Assembly: GCF_004054105.1 (NCBI RefSeq)
Contig: NZ_SBLC01000007.1
Coordinates: forward strand, 62,001-126,000
DNA: 64,000 bases
Source of the DNA: Falsigemmobacter intermedius
Lineage (GTDB): Bacteria > Pseudomonadota > Alphaproteobacteria > Rhodobacterales > Rhodobacteraceae
Reading direction: 5' to 3'
Below the pieces are notes generated by a model. That model searched no databases, was not told the DNA's origin, and saw only the letters and a list, made by a program, of their open reading frames with translations. Below, in pieces: positions 39,019 through 48,129 of the stretch. Each line of letters begins with the position of its first letter. Positions within the stretch are counted from its first letter, which is position 1. Made by a program: the position numbers and the translations under genes.

Positions 39019-41309
39019 GTCGGGCTGTCTGCGCGCAGCGTGACCCAGGTGGCGCCCTTACAGCTCACCGGCCAGCGCAGATTGACCGAGGCCTGATCCC
39101 CGCCCTGCAGGTTCTGCGTCGCGGGCATCTCATAGCGCGTGACCGCCCCTTGGGTGATCGCACCATCGGCGACCACCGCCGAGACCACCCGCGCCCGCCC
39201 GCCAAAGGGCAAAAGCCCCAGTGAGTTTACGGTCCAGACCGGGGCTTCGGCATTTTGCACATGGCGCAGCGTCAGCGGGTTCTGAAAGGCGGTGGTCACG
39301 CCGTTGAAGTTATTGCCATGCACGGTGAGATTGCGAAACCGGCTGTAATCCAGATCCGACCAGGTGGTATCGACCTTTTCCACCCGCGCAATCGCGCCGT
39401 TCAGCGTGCGAAAGGTGTTTCCGGTGATTGAGATCCCGTGCAGATAGTGCCCCGCCCCGCGCGGCGTCACCACCAGCCAGCAAAAGGCACTGACGACGTT
39501 ATTGGCGGTAAAGATATTGCCGGTCACCGTCAGCCCGCCAAAGCTGAACTGCGAGGCGAAATCGGGATCGGGCTCCCGCTCATTGGTCATTTCGATAAAG
39601 GAGTTATCAATGTAATTCCCGGTAATCAGGGTTTTGACATTGATCCCCGTCAGCACCAGGCCCGCCGAGCGGACGCCGGGGGCCTCACTGTCGCCCTGGA
39701 ACCAGTGGTTGCCGACGAAAAGATGCCCCGTGCCATGCAATACGCCGAAATGGCGAAAGCGCACCGCGCGGTTGTCGCGGATCTTCACGTCATTGGCGTT
39801 GATGTTAAAGGCAACGGTGCTGCGGTCCTGAACCTTCAGCGCCTGCTCATCTGAGAGGAACTGGCATTCATCCACCATCATCCCCTGACAGCCCGTCCCG
39901 ATTGAGGTGATGGCGCGGTTGCGCGGACGGTTGAACACGCAGCCCTGAAAGCGCGTGGTGATCCCCGAAGGCGGCAGCATCACCGCGCTGGCGTGACCGC
40001 CGCAGAGAAACTCCAGATCCGCCATCTCAAAGCGGTCCAGCCGCCCGAAGCCCGAGAAATCCAGCATATAGCGAAAGCGCGTGAAGCCATAGGTGCGGGT
40101 GCCGCCCTGCGAGCCGGGTGGCAGACTTAACTCAAGCGTGCCGGCAGCGACGTTTTTCGACCGCACATAGGTTTCGCGCGCGACGCCCGTACCGGTCACC
40201 AGCGAGCCGATCTCGATATTGGCGATATTGGTCACACCTGAGAGCGTATAGGGCGCAGAGGTCGAATAGCTCGCCTGAGAGGTGACGCTGCCCGGCGTCC
40301 AGGCCTCTCCCGCCACAGCGGAGAGCTGGCCGTTGTCGAGCACCCGGCGCTGCGCATAGCTTGCCCCCTGAAGCCCCGCGTTTTCCGCCACGAAAAGCGG
40401 CGCCGTCAGGCTGACGCTGCGGCCCTTCAGGTCAAAAGAGACATGATCGCTGAAATGGAAAATGGCCTGAAGCCCGCGCCGCAGCCCTTCTTCTTCGCTG
40501 CCAAAGGCGGCCGTATAGGCGTCGATATCAAAGTTGCGCGTCAGGGCCAGGCGATGCTCTGACGCCATGGCAACCCGCCCCTCAAAGCGCACCGGAGAGG
40601 CGAGCGAAAGGTTGCCGCCCAGCGCATAGACCCCTTCCGGGATCAACAGCACACGGCCCTCCGCCAGCGCCGCCGCATCCGCCGCCTGAAAGGCCGCCAG
40701 ATCATTGGTGCTGCCGTCCCCCTTCGCGCCGTAATCCATCACATCCGTCAGCGGCAGCATCTGACGGTGAAAGACGGAGGTCACATCCTCCACCACCAGA
40801 TTTTCCACCCGCAGCGTCGCGCCATTGGCGCCGGTAAATTCGATCCCGAGATGCGCCCCCGTGGGCGCCGTGCCCCAGGCCAGATCCACCCCCGGCCTTG
40901 CCCCTGAGCCAAGGATCGCGCTGACCGTCACCACCGCGCCGTAGCTGCTGAGGAGCCGGGCGGGCCCCGCCTGCACCAGCCCGCTGAGCGCGCCTGCCGC
41001 CCCCAGCGGCAGGCAGGAGACGCGCACTGAGGGCATCGATCCCGAGAGCACCTTCACCCGCGCCGTCACGCGCAGATACATCCCCGTGCGAAAGGGCGTG
41101 ACCCCCATATAGCGCAGCCGCTGGGTGCCGGTGGTCTTCACCAATTCAATACAATGACCGAAATCGGCATCCCCGCTGACCAGCGCCGCATTGGAGGCCC
41201 CCGCATAGCTCGCCGATCCCGCCGTGCCATCCCCCGACGACCAGACCGATAGCCCCGCCGCAAAAGCCGCCGGCATCAGTGAAAGCCCGTGCGTTACTGC
41301 CATATTCAT
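39015..41309 (-). CDS. Right-handed beta-helix protein (pectate-lyase-3 / GH28-related)
   Basis: A 764-residue protein. Residues about 20-185 form a carbohydrate-module-like beta domain (WSSGDGTAGSASYAGASNAA…FGHCIELVKTTGTQ). Then VMDYGAKGDGSTNDLAAFQA, the entry motif of the Pectate_lyase_3 family, opens a long parallel beta-helix with repeated short Asn/Gly turns such as DNRAVRFRHFG, GNYIDNS, TGNIFTANN and HGNNFNG. ATG 41309 follows a GGGGGACTGAAG ribosome site. No Sec signal is obvious, although residues 10-20 (MPAAFAAGLS) are mildly hydrophobic. Likely acts on or binds a surface polysaccharide; substrate unknown. Confidence 0.78.
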   Translation of the reverse strand: MNMAVTHGLSLMPAAFAAGLSVWSSGDGTAGSASYAGASNAALVSGDADFGHCIELVKTTGTQRLRYMGVTPFRTGMYLRVTARVKVLSGSMPSVRVSCLPLGAAGALSGLVQAGPARLLSSYGAVVTVSAILGSGARPGVDLAWGTAPTGAHLGIEFTGANGATLRVENLVVEDVTSVFHRQMLPLTDVMDYGAKGDGSTNDLAAFQAADAAALAEGRVLLIPEGVYALGGNLSLASPVRFEGRVAMASEHRLALTRNFDIDAYTAAFGSEEEGLRRGLQAIFHFSDHVSFDLKGRSVSLTAPLFVAENAGLQGASYAQRRVLDNGQLSAVAGEAWTPGSVTSQASYSTSAPYTLSGVTNIANIEIGSLVTGTGVARETYVRSKNVAAGTLELSLPPGSQGGTRTYGFTRFRYMLDFSGFGRLDRFEMADLEFLCGGHASAVMLPPSGITTRFQGCVFNRPRNRAITSIGTGCQGMMVDECQFLSDEQALKVQDRSTVAFNINANDVKIRDNRAVRFRHFGVLHGTGHLFVGNHWFQGDSEAPGVRSAGLVLTGINVKTLITGNYIDNSFIEMTNEREPDPDFASQFSFGGLTVTGNIFTANNVVSAFCWLVVTPRGAGHYLHGISITGNTFRTLNGAIARVEKVDTTWSDLDYSRFRNLTVHGNNFNGVTTAFQNPLTLRHVQNAEAPVWTVNSLGLLPFGGRARVVSAVVADGAITQGAVTRYEMPATQNLQGGDQASVNLRWPVSCKGATWVTLRADSPT

Positions 41310-41496
41310 CTTCAGTCCCCCGCCAGATATCTCTGTGATCCGCCCTGCCGCCTGACTGCCCCCGGGGCTGCGGCACCTTGGCCCATGAGGCCCGGGAAAG
41401 TTTAATTCCACTTCACAGTTGCGGACGCTGCGCCCCCGGGCTTGCAAGAGGGGAACCGCTCGGGCATCACAGAGGGCGAGAAGCCCGGAATGCGTC

Positions 41497-41973
41497 ATGA
41501 CCCGTATCTGCCACATCGAGATCGATGAAAGCGGCCTTGCCGCCCCCACCGCCGCCATTGAGCAGGAGCGGCGGGTTGCCATTTTCGATCTGCTTGAAGA
41601 CAACAGCTTCACCCTGCCCGCGCGTGAAGGCCGCGAGGTGCCGCCCGGCCCCTACCGCCTTGGCCTTGCGATCCGCGAGGGGCGGCTGGTCTTTGCACTG
41701 GCCTCGGAAGAGGGGCAGAAAATCGGGGAATTTCACCTCTCGCTCGGGCCGTTCCGGCAGGTGGTGAAAGACTATTTCCAGATCTGCGAAAGCTATTTCG
41801 ACGCCGTAAAGCGCCTGCCGCCGAGCCAGATTGAAGCGATCGACATGGCGCGGCGCGGCATCCACAACGAGGGCGCGCGCACGCTTCAGGAACGCCTTGA
41901 GGGCAAGGCGGAGGTGGATATCGACACCGCCCGGCGGCTTTTCACCCTGATCTGCGTGCTGCACTGGGGGTAA
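41497..41973 (+). CDS. UPF0262 family protein
   Basis: A 158-residue protein matching the alphaproteobacterial UPF0262 family: RICHIEIDESGL at the start, RRVAIFDLLEDNSF, GPYRLGLAIREGRLVF, HLSLGPFRQVVKDYFQICESY and a C-terminal ARRLFTLICVLHWG. Its function is not known. ATG 41497 gives the family length. The phosphatase gene begins 2 bp after its stop, the usual pairing in this order. Confidence 0.92.
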   Translation: MTRICHIEIDESGLAAPTAAIEQERRVAIFDLLEDNSFTLPAREGREVPPGPYRLGLAIREGRLVFALASEEGQKIGEFHLSLGPFRQVVKDYFQICESYFDAVKRLPPSQIEAIDMARRGIHNEGARTLQERLEGKAEVDIDTARRLFTLICVLHWG

Positions 41974-41975
41974 GA

Positions 41976-42428
41976 TTGGCCGAAGAGTTTCCGCAGGCGA
42001 TCCTCTTCTGCTGCGATCACAACGCAGTCCGCTCGCCGATGGCGGAGGGTCTGATGAAACAGATCCACGGCCAGCGCGCCTATGTGCAATCCGCAGGCGT
42101 TGAAAATGATATGGAAATCGACGGCTTCTCCATCGCGGTCTGCCGCGAACTGGGGATTGAGCTGTCCCGCCACCGCTCGCGCTCGTTTCAGGAGATGCAG
42201 GACTGGGGCGATGATCTGGGGCAGTTTGACCTGATCGTCGCGCTCTCGCCCGCGAGCCGCGATCTGGCGCTGGATCTGACACGCCATTCGGCGGTCGAAG
42301 TCGCCTATTGGCCGGTGCCCGACCCCACAGCGACCGGCGACAGCCGCGCGCAAAAGCTGGACGCCTATCGCGCGGTGCGCGACGATATCGCCGCGCGCAT
42401 CCGCGCACGCTTCGGCCCCCCGGCCTGA
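41976..42428 (+). CDS. Low-molecular-weight protein-tyrosine-phosphatase family protein
   Basis: A 150-residue cytoplasmic phosphatase. The phosphate loop CDHNAVRS (Cys13…Arg19, CX5R) and the acid-loop Asp in PVPDPTATG are both present, so it should be catalytically active on a phosphotyrosine or related phospho-substrate. The start is TTG at 41976, 2 bp after the UPF0262 stop, with the GGGGG at that gene's end as ribosome site. The short gap indicates translational coupling. Confidence 0.9.
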   Translation: MAEEFPQAILFCCDHNAVRSPMAEGLMKQIHGQRAYVQSAGVENDMEIDGFSIAVCRELGIELSRHRSRSFQEMQDWGDDLGQFDLIVALSPASRDLALDLTRHSAVEVAYWPVPDPTATGDSRAQKLDAYRAVRDDIAARIRARFGPPA

Positions 42429-42492
42429 GCGGAGCCGCGCCTGCGCCGCGGCCGGAATCGACAGAGCCGGCGCGGCATGCGAGACTGGCTTT

Positions 42493-43962
42493 ATGGCAGA
42501 TCTGATCAGCACGTTTTTCAGCAGCTACTGGCCCCATATTCTCGCTGTTGCGGGCTTTGCGATGTCCGTTCTGGCCGGCTGTCATGCGATCCTGAACAAA
42601 AGCGACGCCCGCGCCGCGGTGGGCTGGGTCGGCGTGATTCTTCTGTCGCCGGTGCTCGGGCCGCTGATCTATCTGGCCGCCGGGATCAACCGGATCCGGC
42701 GCGATTCGCTGCGCGAGAGCCGCGAAGCCGCGGGGCTTCCCCTTCTGGCTGAGGAGCTGACCACCGCCCCCGATCACATCATCTCAGAACGCTTCGGCCG
42801 CCGTTTTCAGGCGCTCAGAACCCTGGGCGACCGGGTGACGGATCTGCCTCTCACCACCTCAAACCGCATTGAGATGCTGCGCGGCGGAGATGAGGCCTAT
42901 GGCCGGATGCTGGCAGAAATTGACGCGGCAGAGCGCTCCATCCTGATGGAGAGCTATATCTTCGACCGCGACCGCATGGGGCAGCGCTTTGTTGAACGGC
43001 TGGTGGCCGCCCGGGCCCGCGGCGTTGAGGTTCGGGTGCTGATTGATGCCGTGGGGGTGCGCTACAGTCTTCCCGCCGTCATCCGCGATCTCAGACGCGC
43101 GGGCCTTCCGGCGGCGCTTTTTAACGGGCGGCTGATCGCAGGGCTCAGACTGCCCTATGCCAATCTGCGCACACACCGCAAACTGCTGATTACAGACGGA
43201 AAAACCGCCTTTATCGGCGGGTTGAACATCCGCGAGGGCTACAGCTCGGAGTTTTATGGCGAGGCCGTCTCCCGCGACACCCATTTCCGTGTCAGCGGCC
43301 CCGTGGTGGGGGAACTTCTGGCCATCGCCGCCGGGGACTGGGCCTTTGCCTCCGGTGAGCGGCTGAGCGGTGCGCCCTGGGCGCTCGGGGATGTCCGGGC
43401 CGCTGCAACAGCCCCCATGGTGATGCGCGCCGTGGCCTCGGGGCCCGACGACAGCCTCGGCAGCAGCCACCGTCTGCTCATGGGGGCCTTCAGCACCGCC
43501 CGGCGGTCGATCCGCATTCAGTCGCCCTATTTCCTGCCCGACCGCGAGTTGACGGCAGCGCTTGCGACGGCGGCTCTGCGGGGGGTGGCCATTGATATTC
43601 TGGTTCCCGGTCAGAACAATCTCGCCTTCGTCGACCGCGCCATGCGGGCGCAGTTTGACCAGCTTCTGGCGCAGGGGTGCCGGATCTGGCGCGGCACCGG
43701 GGGCTTTGATCACTCAAAACTGCTTTGTGTTGATAACACCTGGTCATTCATCGGTTCGAGCAATCTGGACCCGCGCTCTCTGCGGCTGAACTTTGAGGTG
43801 GATCTTGAGGTTTATGATGCGGCTTTTGCAGGGAAAATCGCCGCCCGCATCCAGGAGGGGCTGACCCATGCCGAGCCGGTCACTCTGGAGGGGCTGGCCG
43901 CGCGTCCCTTCCACACCAGACTGATCGACCGCACCATCTGGCTCGCCTCGCCTTACCTGTGA
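42493..43962 (+). CDS. cls: Cardiolipin synthase (phospholipase D superfamily)
   Basis: A 489-residue membrane enzyme joining two phosphatidylglycerol molecules into cardiolipin. The N-terminus has two hydrophobic segments with the PLDc_N-like DARAAVGWVGVILLSPVLGP stretch. Two HKD sites follow: THRKLLITDGKTAFIGG and DHSKLLCVDNTWSFIGSSN, each with the downstream asparagine/arginine context (SNLDPRSLRLNFEVDLEV). Full length, 64 bp after the phosphatase gene. Confidence 0.93.
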   Translation: MADLISTFFSSYWPHILAVAGFAMSVLAGCHAILNKSDARAAVGWVGVILLSPVLGPLIYLAAGINRIRRDSLRESREAAGLPLLAEELTTAPDHIISERFGRRFQALRTLGDRVTDLPLTTSNRIEMLRGGDEAYGRMLAEIDAAERSILMESYIFDRDRMGQRFVERLVAARARGVEVRVLIDAVGVRYSLPAVIRDLRRAGLPAALFNGRLIAGLRLPYANLRTHRKLLITDGKTAFIGGLNIREGYSSEFYGEAVSRDTHFRVSGPVVGELLAIAAGDWAFASGERLSGAPWALGDVRAAATAPMVMRAVASGPDDSLGSSHRLLMGAFSTARRSIRIQSPYFLPDRELTAALATAALRGVAIDILVPGQNNLAFVDRAMRAQFDQLLAQGCRIWRGTGGFDHSKLLCVDNTWSFIGSSNLDPRSLRLNFEVDLEVYDAAFAGKIAARIQEGLTHAEPVTLEGLAARPFHTRLIDRTIWLASPYL

Positions 43963-44021
43963 AGACTTGATCGCAGCGTCAGGCATCTTACCTGACAGGG
44001 ACACTGAGTTGAGGATTTCCA

Positions 44022-44849
44022 TTGCATCGATCCGATCTGCCTGCCCCCCGGCGTCCGCGGTTTCCGATCACCGGTCTGCCTGCCTCAATCCGGGCCGTGC
44101 TCCGGCCCGAAGCCGCCGTTCCGCATCCGGCGGAGGTCCCGCAGCGCGCGCTGCGGGTGGCGAGCTACAATGTGCACAAATGCATCGGCACCGATGGCCG
44201 CTTTGATCCCGACCGTATCCGAGAGGTGATCCGCGAGATCGACGCCGATATCATCGCCCTCCAGGAGGTGGACCGCCGCTTCGGAACCCGCGACGGTCTG
44301 CTGAACCTGCCTGAGCTTGAGGCACGCACCGGTCTGGTGCCCGTCCCGGTCAGCGGCATCCGCAATGCGGACGGCTGGCATGGCAACCTTTTGCTGGTGC
44401 GCAGCGGGCTGGTGCAGAATGTCGAACAGATCGCTCTGCCGGGGCTTGAGCCGCGCGGGGCCATCGTGACGGATCTGCAGTTCGACGATCACGGCCCGCT
44501 GCGGGTGATTGCCGCGCATTTCGGTCTGCTGCGCCAGTCGCGTGCGCGTCAGGTGGCGCGGCTGAGCAGCTATCTGCAGGCCACCGCCGATATGCCTGCG
44601 CTTCTGATGGGGGATCTGAACGAATGGCGCTCGGATCACGGCTCGGTGCTGCACGGGCTTCATGCGCAGATCAGCACGCTGCCGCCCGCCGTGGCCAGCT
44701 TTCCCGCCTCGCGTCCGCGGCTGCCGCTTGATCGCATCATTCCCTTCGGCCCGGGCGTACTCTCGCCAGTGAGCGCCCATGACAGCGATCTTGCAAAGGT
44801 GGCCTCGGACCATCTGCCGATCAAAGCCTGGCTCGCATTTCAGGACTGA
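44022..44849 (+). CDS. Endonuclease/exonuclease/phosphatase (EEP) family hydrolase
   Basis: A 275-residue metal-dependent hydrolase. EEP motifs are in order: VASYNVHKCIGTDGRFD, IIALQEVDRRFG, VIAAHFGLLRQSRARQVARL, LLMGDLNEW and ASDHLPI. Substrates in this fold range from nucleic acids to phosphoesters and lipids; next to cls a lipid or envelope role is possible but unproven. The start is TTG at 44022 with GAGG 7 bp upstream; no ATG in frame precedes the core. The first 45 residues are Pro/Arg-rich and variable. Confidence 0.85.
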   Translation: MHRSDLPAPRRPRFPITGLPASIRAVLRPEAAVPHPAEVPQRALRVASYNVHKCIGTDGRFDPDRIREVIREIDADIIALQEVDRRFGTRDGLLNLPELEARTGLVPVPVSGIRNADGWHGNLLLVRSGLVQNVEQIALPGLEPRGAIVTDLQFDDHGPLRVIAAHFGLLRQSRARQVARLSSYLQATADMPALLMGDLNEWRSDHGSVLHGLHAQISTLPPAVASFPASRPRLPLDRIIPFGPGVLSPVSAHDSDLAKVASDHLPIKAWLAFQD

Positions 44850-44925
44850 AGTCTCAGACTTTTGACCACGTTGCAGCCCGGGCCGGGCTGTGGCTCTATG
44901 CGGTTTCGACGCAAGGGAGACCGCC

Positions 44926-45336
44926 ATGAACCGCCAGGAAACCGAGAAACTGATCGCCCGCTACTATGCCGCTTTTAACGCAGCCGACCCTGCGGGCATG
45001 CTGGCCGTCGTCAGCGATGACATCGAGCACCGCGTCAATGAAGGCGCAACCCGCCTCGGGCGCGCGAAATTCGAGGAATTCTGCGCGCATATGGGCGTGA
45101 GCTACCGCGAAGAGCTGCGCGATATGGTGATCTTTGCCTCAGAAGACGGCAGCCGCGCTGCGGCGGAATTCACCGTCCACGGCGAATATCTCCAGACCGA
45201 CCCGGGCCTGCCCGAGGCAAAGGGCCAGCGCTATATTCTGCCCGCCGGGGCCTTTTTCGATGTGAAGGACGGCCGGATCACCCGCGTGACCACCTTCTAC
45301 AATCTGGCGGACTGGACCGCACAGGTTTCCGCATGA
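44926..45336 (+). CDS. NTF2-like (SnoaL / ketosteroid-isomerase-related) protein
   Basis: A 136-residue cone-shaped alpha+beta barrel protein: ETEKLIARYYAAFNAADPAGMLAVVSDDIEH at the N-terminus and FFDVKDGRITRVTTFYNLADW at the end are typical of the ketosteroid-isomerase-related group. Enzyme or binding role unknown. ATG 44926 follows GGGAG. Its stop overlaps the start of the acetyltransferase gene (ATGA), so the two are coupled. Confidence 0.87.
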   Translation: MNRQETEKLIARYYAAFNAADPAGMLAVVSDDIEHRVNEGATRLGRAKFEEFCAHMGVSYREELRDMVIFASEDGSRAAAEFTVHGEYLQTDPGLPEAKGQRYILPAGAFFDVKDGRITRVTTFYNLADWTAQVSA

Positions 45337-45917
45337 TTGAGGTTCGCAGCCTCACCGGAGAGGAGCTTCTGGCGCGGCTGGATGACGTGGCACGGCTGCG
45401 CATCGAGGTGTTCCGCGCCTTCCCCTATCTCTACGACGGGGACCTCGATTATGAGCGCGGCTATATGCGGGCCTACCGCGACAGCCCGCGCGCCGTTGTG
45501 GTTGCGGCCTTTGCCGGAGATCAGGTCGTGGGGGTTGCGACAGGCACCCCCCTGACCGATCACGACGGCAAGTTCATCGAAGGCTTCCGCGCCAGCGGCT
45601 ATGATCCTGAAGAGGTGTTTTACTGCGCCGAATCGGTGCTGCTGCCTGACTGGCGCGGCCATGGGCTGGGCCATAAATTCTTCGATGCCCGCGAAGCCCA
45701 TGCCCGGGCGCATGGCTTTAAATACTCCGCCTTCTGCAGCGTGATCCGCCCGGGCAATCACCCGGCGCGGCCTGCGGACTATCGCCCGCTTGATGCCTTC
45801 TGGGAGAAGCGCGGCTACCGCGAACTGCCCGGCGTGATGGCAGAATTTTCCTGGAAAGACATCGGCGCTCTTGCAGAAGACGTCAAAGCCCTGCAATTCC
45901 GCATTCGCCCTCTCTGA
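45333..45917 (+). CDS. GNAT family N-acetyltransferase
   Basis: A 194-residue acetyltransferase using acetyl-CoA. The acetyl-CoA loop region is LPDWRGHGLGHKFFDAREAHA, preceded by the strand VFYCAESVLL. The acceptor is not predictable. It overlaps the NTF2-like gene by 4 bp and precedes nadD by 18 bp. Confidence 0.88.
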   Translation: MIEVRSLTGEELLARLDDVARLRIEVFRAFPYLYDGDLDYERGYMRAYRDSPRAVVVAAFAGDQVVGVATGTPLTDHDGKFIEGFRASGYDPEEVFYCAESVLLPDWRGHGLGHKFFDAREAHARAHGFKYSAFCSVIRPGNHPARPADYRPLDAFWEKRGYRELPGVMAEFSWKDIGALAEDVKALQFRIRPL

Positions 45918-45935
45918 GCGAACCGGAGCCTGCTG

Positions 45936-46559
45936 ATGTCCCGCCCCCTCCTGCGCGCTGATCTGCCTTCTGCGCCGCCCGGTCAGGTGATCGGGCTGCT
46001 TGGCGGATCTTTTGATCCTGCACATGAGGGGCATCTGGCCATCACCCGCGCGGCCTTTCGCAGCTTCGGTCTGGACCGGATCTGGTGGCTGGTCTCGCCC
46101 GGCAACCCCCTGAAGTCCGAAGGCCCCGCCCCGATGGAGCGGCGGATTGCGGCGGCTCGGGCGCTGATCTGCGACCCGAAAGTCACCGTGACGGCGATTG
46201 AGACGGCTCTCGGCACCCGCTACACCGCCGATACGCTTGCGGGTCTGCGCCATCTCTGGCCGGGGCAGCGCTTTGTCTGGCTGATGGGCTCGGACAATCT
46301 GGCGGGCTTTCACCGCTGGGACCGCTGGCAGGAGGTCGCGGCGCATCACCCGATCGGCGTGCTCGCCCGTCCCGGCTCGCAGCTGGCGGCTTTATCCTCA
46401 CCTGCGGCACGTTCCATGGCGCGGGCACGTCTGACCGGAGCGGCTGTGGCCCGTCTCGGGCGCAGCGCGGCTCCGGCATGGGCGCTGGCGGGGCTGCCGC
46501 TGAACGCCAGTTCCTCCACCGCCATCCGCAACAGCGGGGCCTGGACGCGCCAGCCCTGA
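45936..46559 (+). CDS. nadD: Nicotinate-nucleotide adenylyltransferase
   Basis: A 207-residue enzyme making deamido-NAD from nicotinate mononucleotide and ATP. It has the nucleotidyltransferase motif [17 protein letters not shown] (20-36), [24 protein letters not shown] and the C-terminal [11 protein letters not shown] with the ISSTxIR-like signature. Complete; GAACCGGAG lies before the ATG. Confidence 0.95.
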   Translation: MSRPLLRADLPSAPPGQVIGLLGGSFDPAHEGHLAITRAAFRSFGLDRIWWLVSPGNPLKSEGPAPMERRIAAARALICDPKVTVTAIETALGTRYTADTLAGLRHLWPGQRFVWLMGSDNLAGFHRWDRWQEVAAHHPIGVLARPGSQLAALSSPAARSMARARLTGAAVARLGRSAAPAWALAGLPLNASSSTAIRNSGAWTRQP

Positions 46560-46640
46560 ACGCCGCGACAGCGCCCCATTGCAACCTCAGGTTCCAGGCC
46601 GCAGAATAACGCCCGGTCCCCCATCCCGGAGAGCTCTCCC

Positions 46641-48125
46641 GTGTCTGACGCCAAATCCGCAGCCGTCCTGACCCGCCGCCTGCTGATCGGAGGACTGCTT
46701 GGAAGCGCTGCGCTGGCCGCGGCCCCGGCCCTCGCCAATGCGCCCTCCCAGTCCCTGCGCCCGCGTGCGCGCGGGGCCGGATCTGCCCCCGCGGCTGCCA
46801 GCCCCGCAGCCGCGCCCCCCGTCAGTTCCGCCGCGCTGATCGAACAGGCCCGTCTGGGTGGTCAGGTCAGCTATGTCGTCCTCGATGCGCGGAGCGGCGA
46901 GGTTCTTGAGGCGCGGGCAGAGACTCAGGCGCTGCCTCCGGCCTCCGTCGCCAAGGCGGTGACGGCGCTCTTTGCGCTTGAGCGGCTGGGTGCGGGCTAC
47001 CGCTTTGCCACCCGCGTTCTCGCCACCGGCCCGGTTTCGGGCGGGAGAGTTCAGGGCGATCTGATCCTCGCCGGGGGCGGCGATCCGACGCTGGATACCG
47101 ACCGGCTGGCTGATCTGGCCATCGCCTTGAAAAACCGCGGCATCCGCGGCATCACCGGACGCTTCCTTCTGCAGGACAATGCCCTGCCGGGGCTGAGCCG
47201 CATTGATGCAGGCCAGCCCCTGCATGTTGGCTATAACCCGGCGATTTCGGGGCTGAACCTGAATTTCAACCGGGTCCACATGGAGTGGAAACGCGCCTCC
47301 AAAGGCTGGCAGATCGCCATGGATGCCCGTGGCGCGCGCCATATTCCGGCCGTGCGCATGGCGCGGGCCGCCATTGCAGAGCGCCAGTCCCCGATCTTCA
47401 CCTTCGAAGAGCGCGACGGCACAGAGCGCTGGACCGTAGCCTCCGCCGCCCTGGGCAAAGGCGGCAGCCGCTGGCTTCCGGTCCGCCGCCCCGCCCTCTA
47501 TGCCGGGGAGGTCTTTCAGACGCTCTGCGCCGCCCAGGGGATCACCCTGCCCGATCCGCGTCAGGGCAGCGGTCGCGGGACGGCTCTGGCTGAGACCCTG
47601 AGCCCCTCTCTGGTGCCGCTTTTGCGCGATATGCTGCGCCATTCGACCAATCTGACCGCAGAGGTGGTGGGGCTTACCGCATCGGGCCAGACCAGCCTGC
47701 GCGCCTCTGCCGCGATGATGAACGCCTGGGTGCGTGAGCGGCACGGCGTCGATCTTGCGCTGGTCGATCACTCCGGCCTTGGCGGCGAGAGCCGGGTCAC
47801 CGCCCTCGCCATGGCGCGCCTGATGCTGCGCAACCCGCAGCTGACCGAGATCCTGCGCCCCTACCAAACGCCCGCCAAAGCCCCCGCAGACCGCGCCCCG
47901 GTGCTGGCGAAGACCGGCACGCTGAATTTCGTCTCGGGCCTTGCGGGCCATGTGCAGACCCGCCGCCCCCTGGTCTTTGCGATCTTCTCTGCCGATACCC
48001 CCCGCCGCGACGCCCTGCGCGGAGATGAACGCGAGCGCCCCCGCGGCGGCCCCGAATGGACCACCCGTGCCCGCACGATGCAGGGCCTGCTGCTGGAACG
48101 CTGGGCGGCGGTTTACGGGGCATAA
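46641..48125 (+). CDS. dacB: D-alanyl-D-alanine carboxypeptidase/endopeptidase (PBP4 class)
   Basis: A 494-residue periplasmic penicillin-binding protein that trims or cleaves peptidoglycan crosslinks. The signal region TRRLLIGGLLGSAALAAAP has a twin-arginine look. Active-site motifs: SVAKA (SxxK), HSTN (SxN) and AKTGTLN (KTG). The GTG at 46641 follows GGAGAG. Typical PBP4 inserts lie between SxxK and SxN (LILAGGGDPTLDT, NFNRVHMEW). Confidence 0.93.
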   Translation: MSDAKSAAVLTRRLLIGGLLGSAALAAAPALANAPSQSLRPRARGAGSAPAAASPAAAPPVSSAALIEQARLGGQVSYVVLDARSGEVLEARAETQALPPASVAKAVTALFALERLGAGYRFATRVLATGPVSGGRVQGDLILAGGGDPTLDTDRLADLAIALKNRGIRGITGRFLLQDNALPGLSRIDAGQPLHVGYNPAISGLNLNFNRVHMEWKRASKGWQIAMDARGARHIPAVRMARAAIAERQSPIFTFEERDGTERWTVASAALGKGGSRWLPVRRPALYAGEVFQTLCAAQGITLPDPRQGSGRGTALAETLSPSLVPLLRDMLRHSTNLTAEVVGLTASGQTSLRASAAMMNAWVRERHGVDLALVDHSGLGGESRVTALAMARLMLRNPQLTEILRPYQTPAKAPADRAPVLAKTGTLNFVSGLAGHVQTRRPLVFAIFSADTPRRDALRGDERERPRGGPEWTTRARTMQGLLLERWAAVYGA

Positions 48126-48129
48126 GGGC

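Noticed and set aside
41467-42777. A 436-codon minus-strand frame across UPF0262 and phosphatase genes
   Set aside because: Low-complexity shadow spanning two real genes and their junction.
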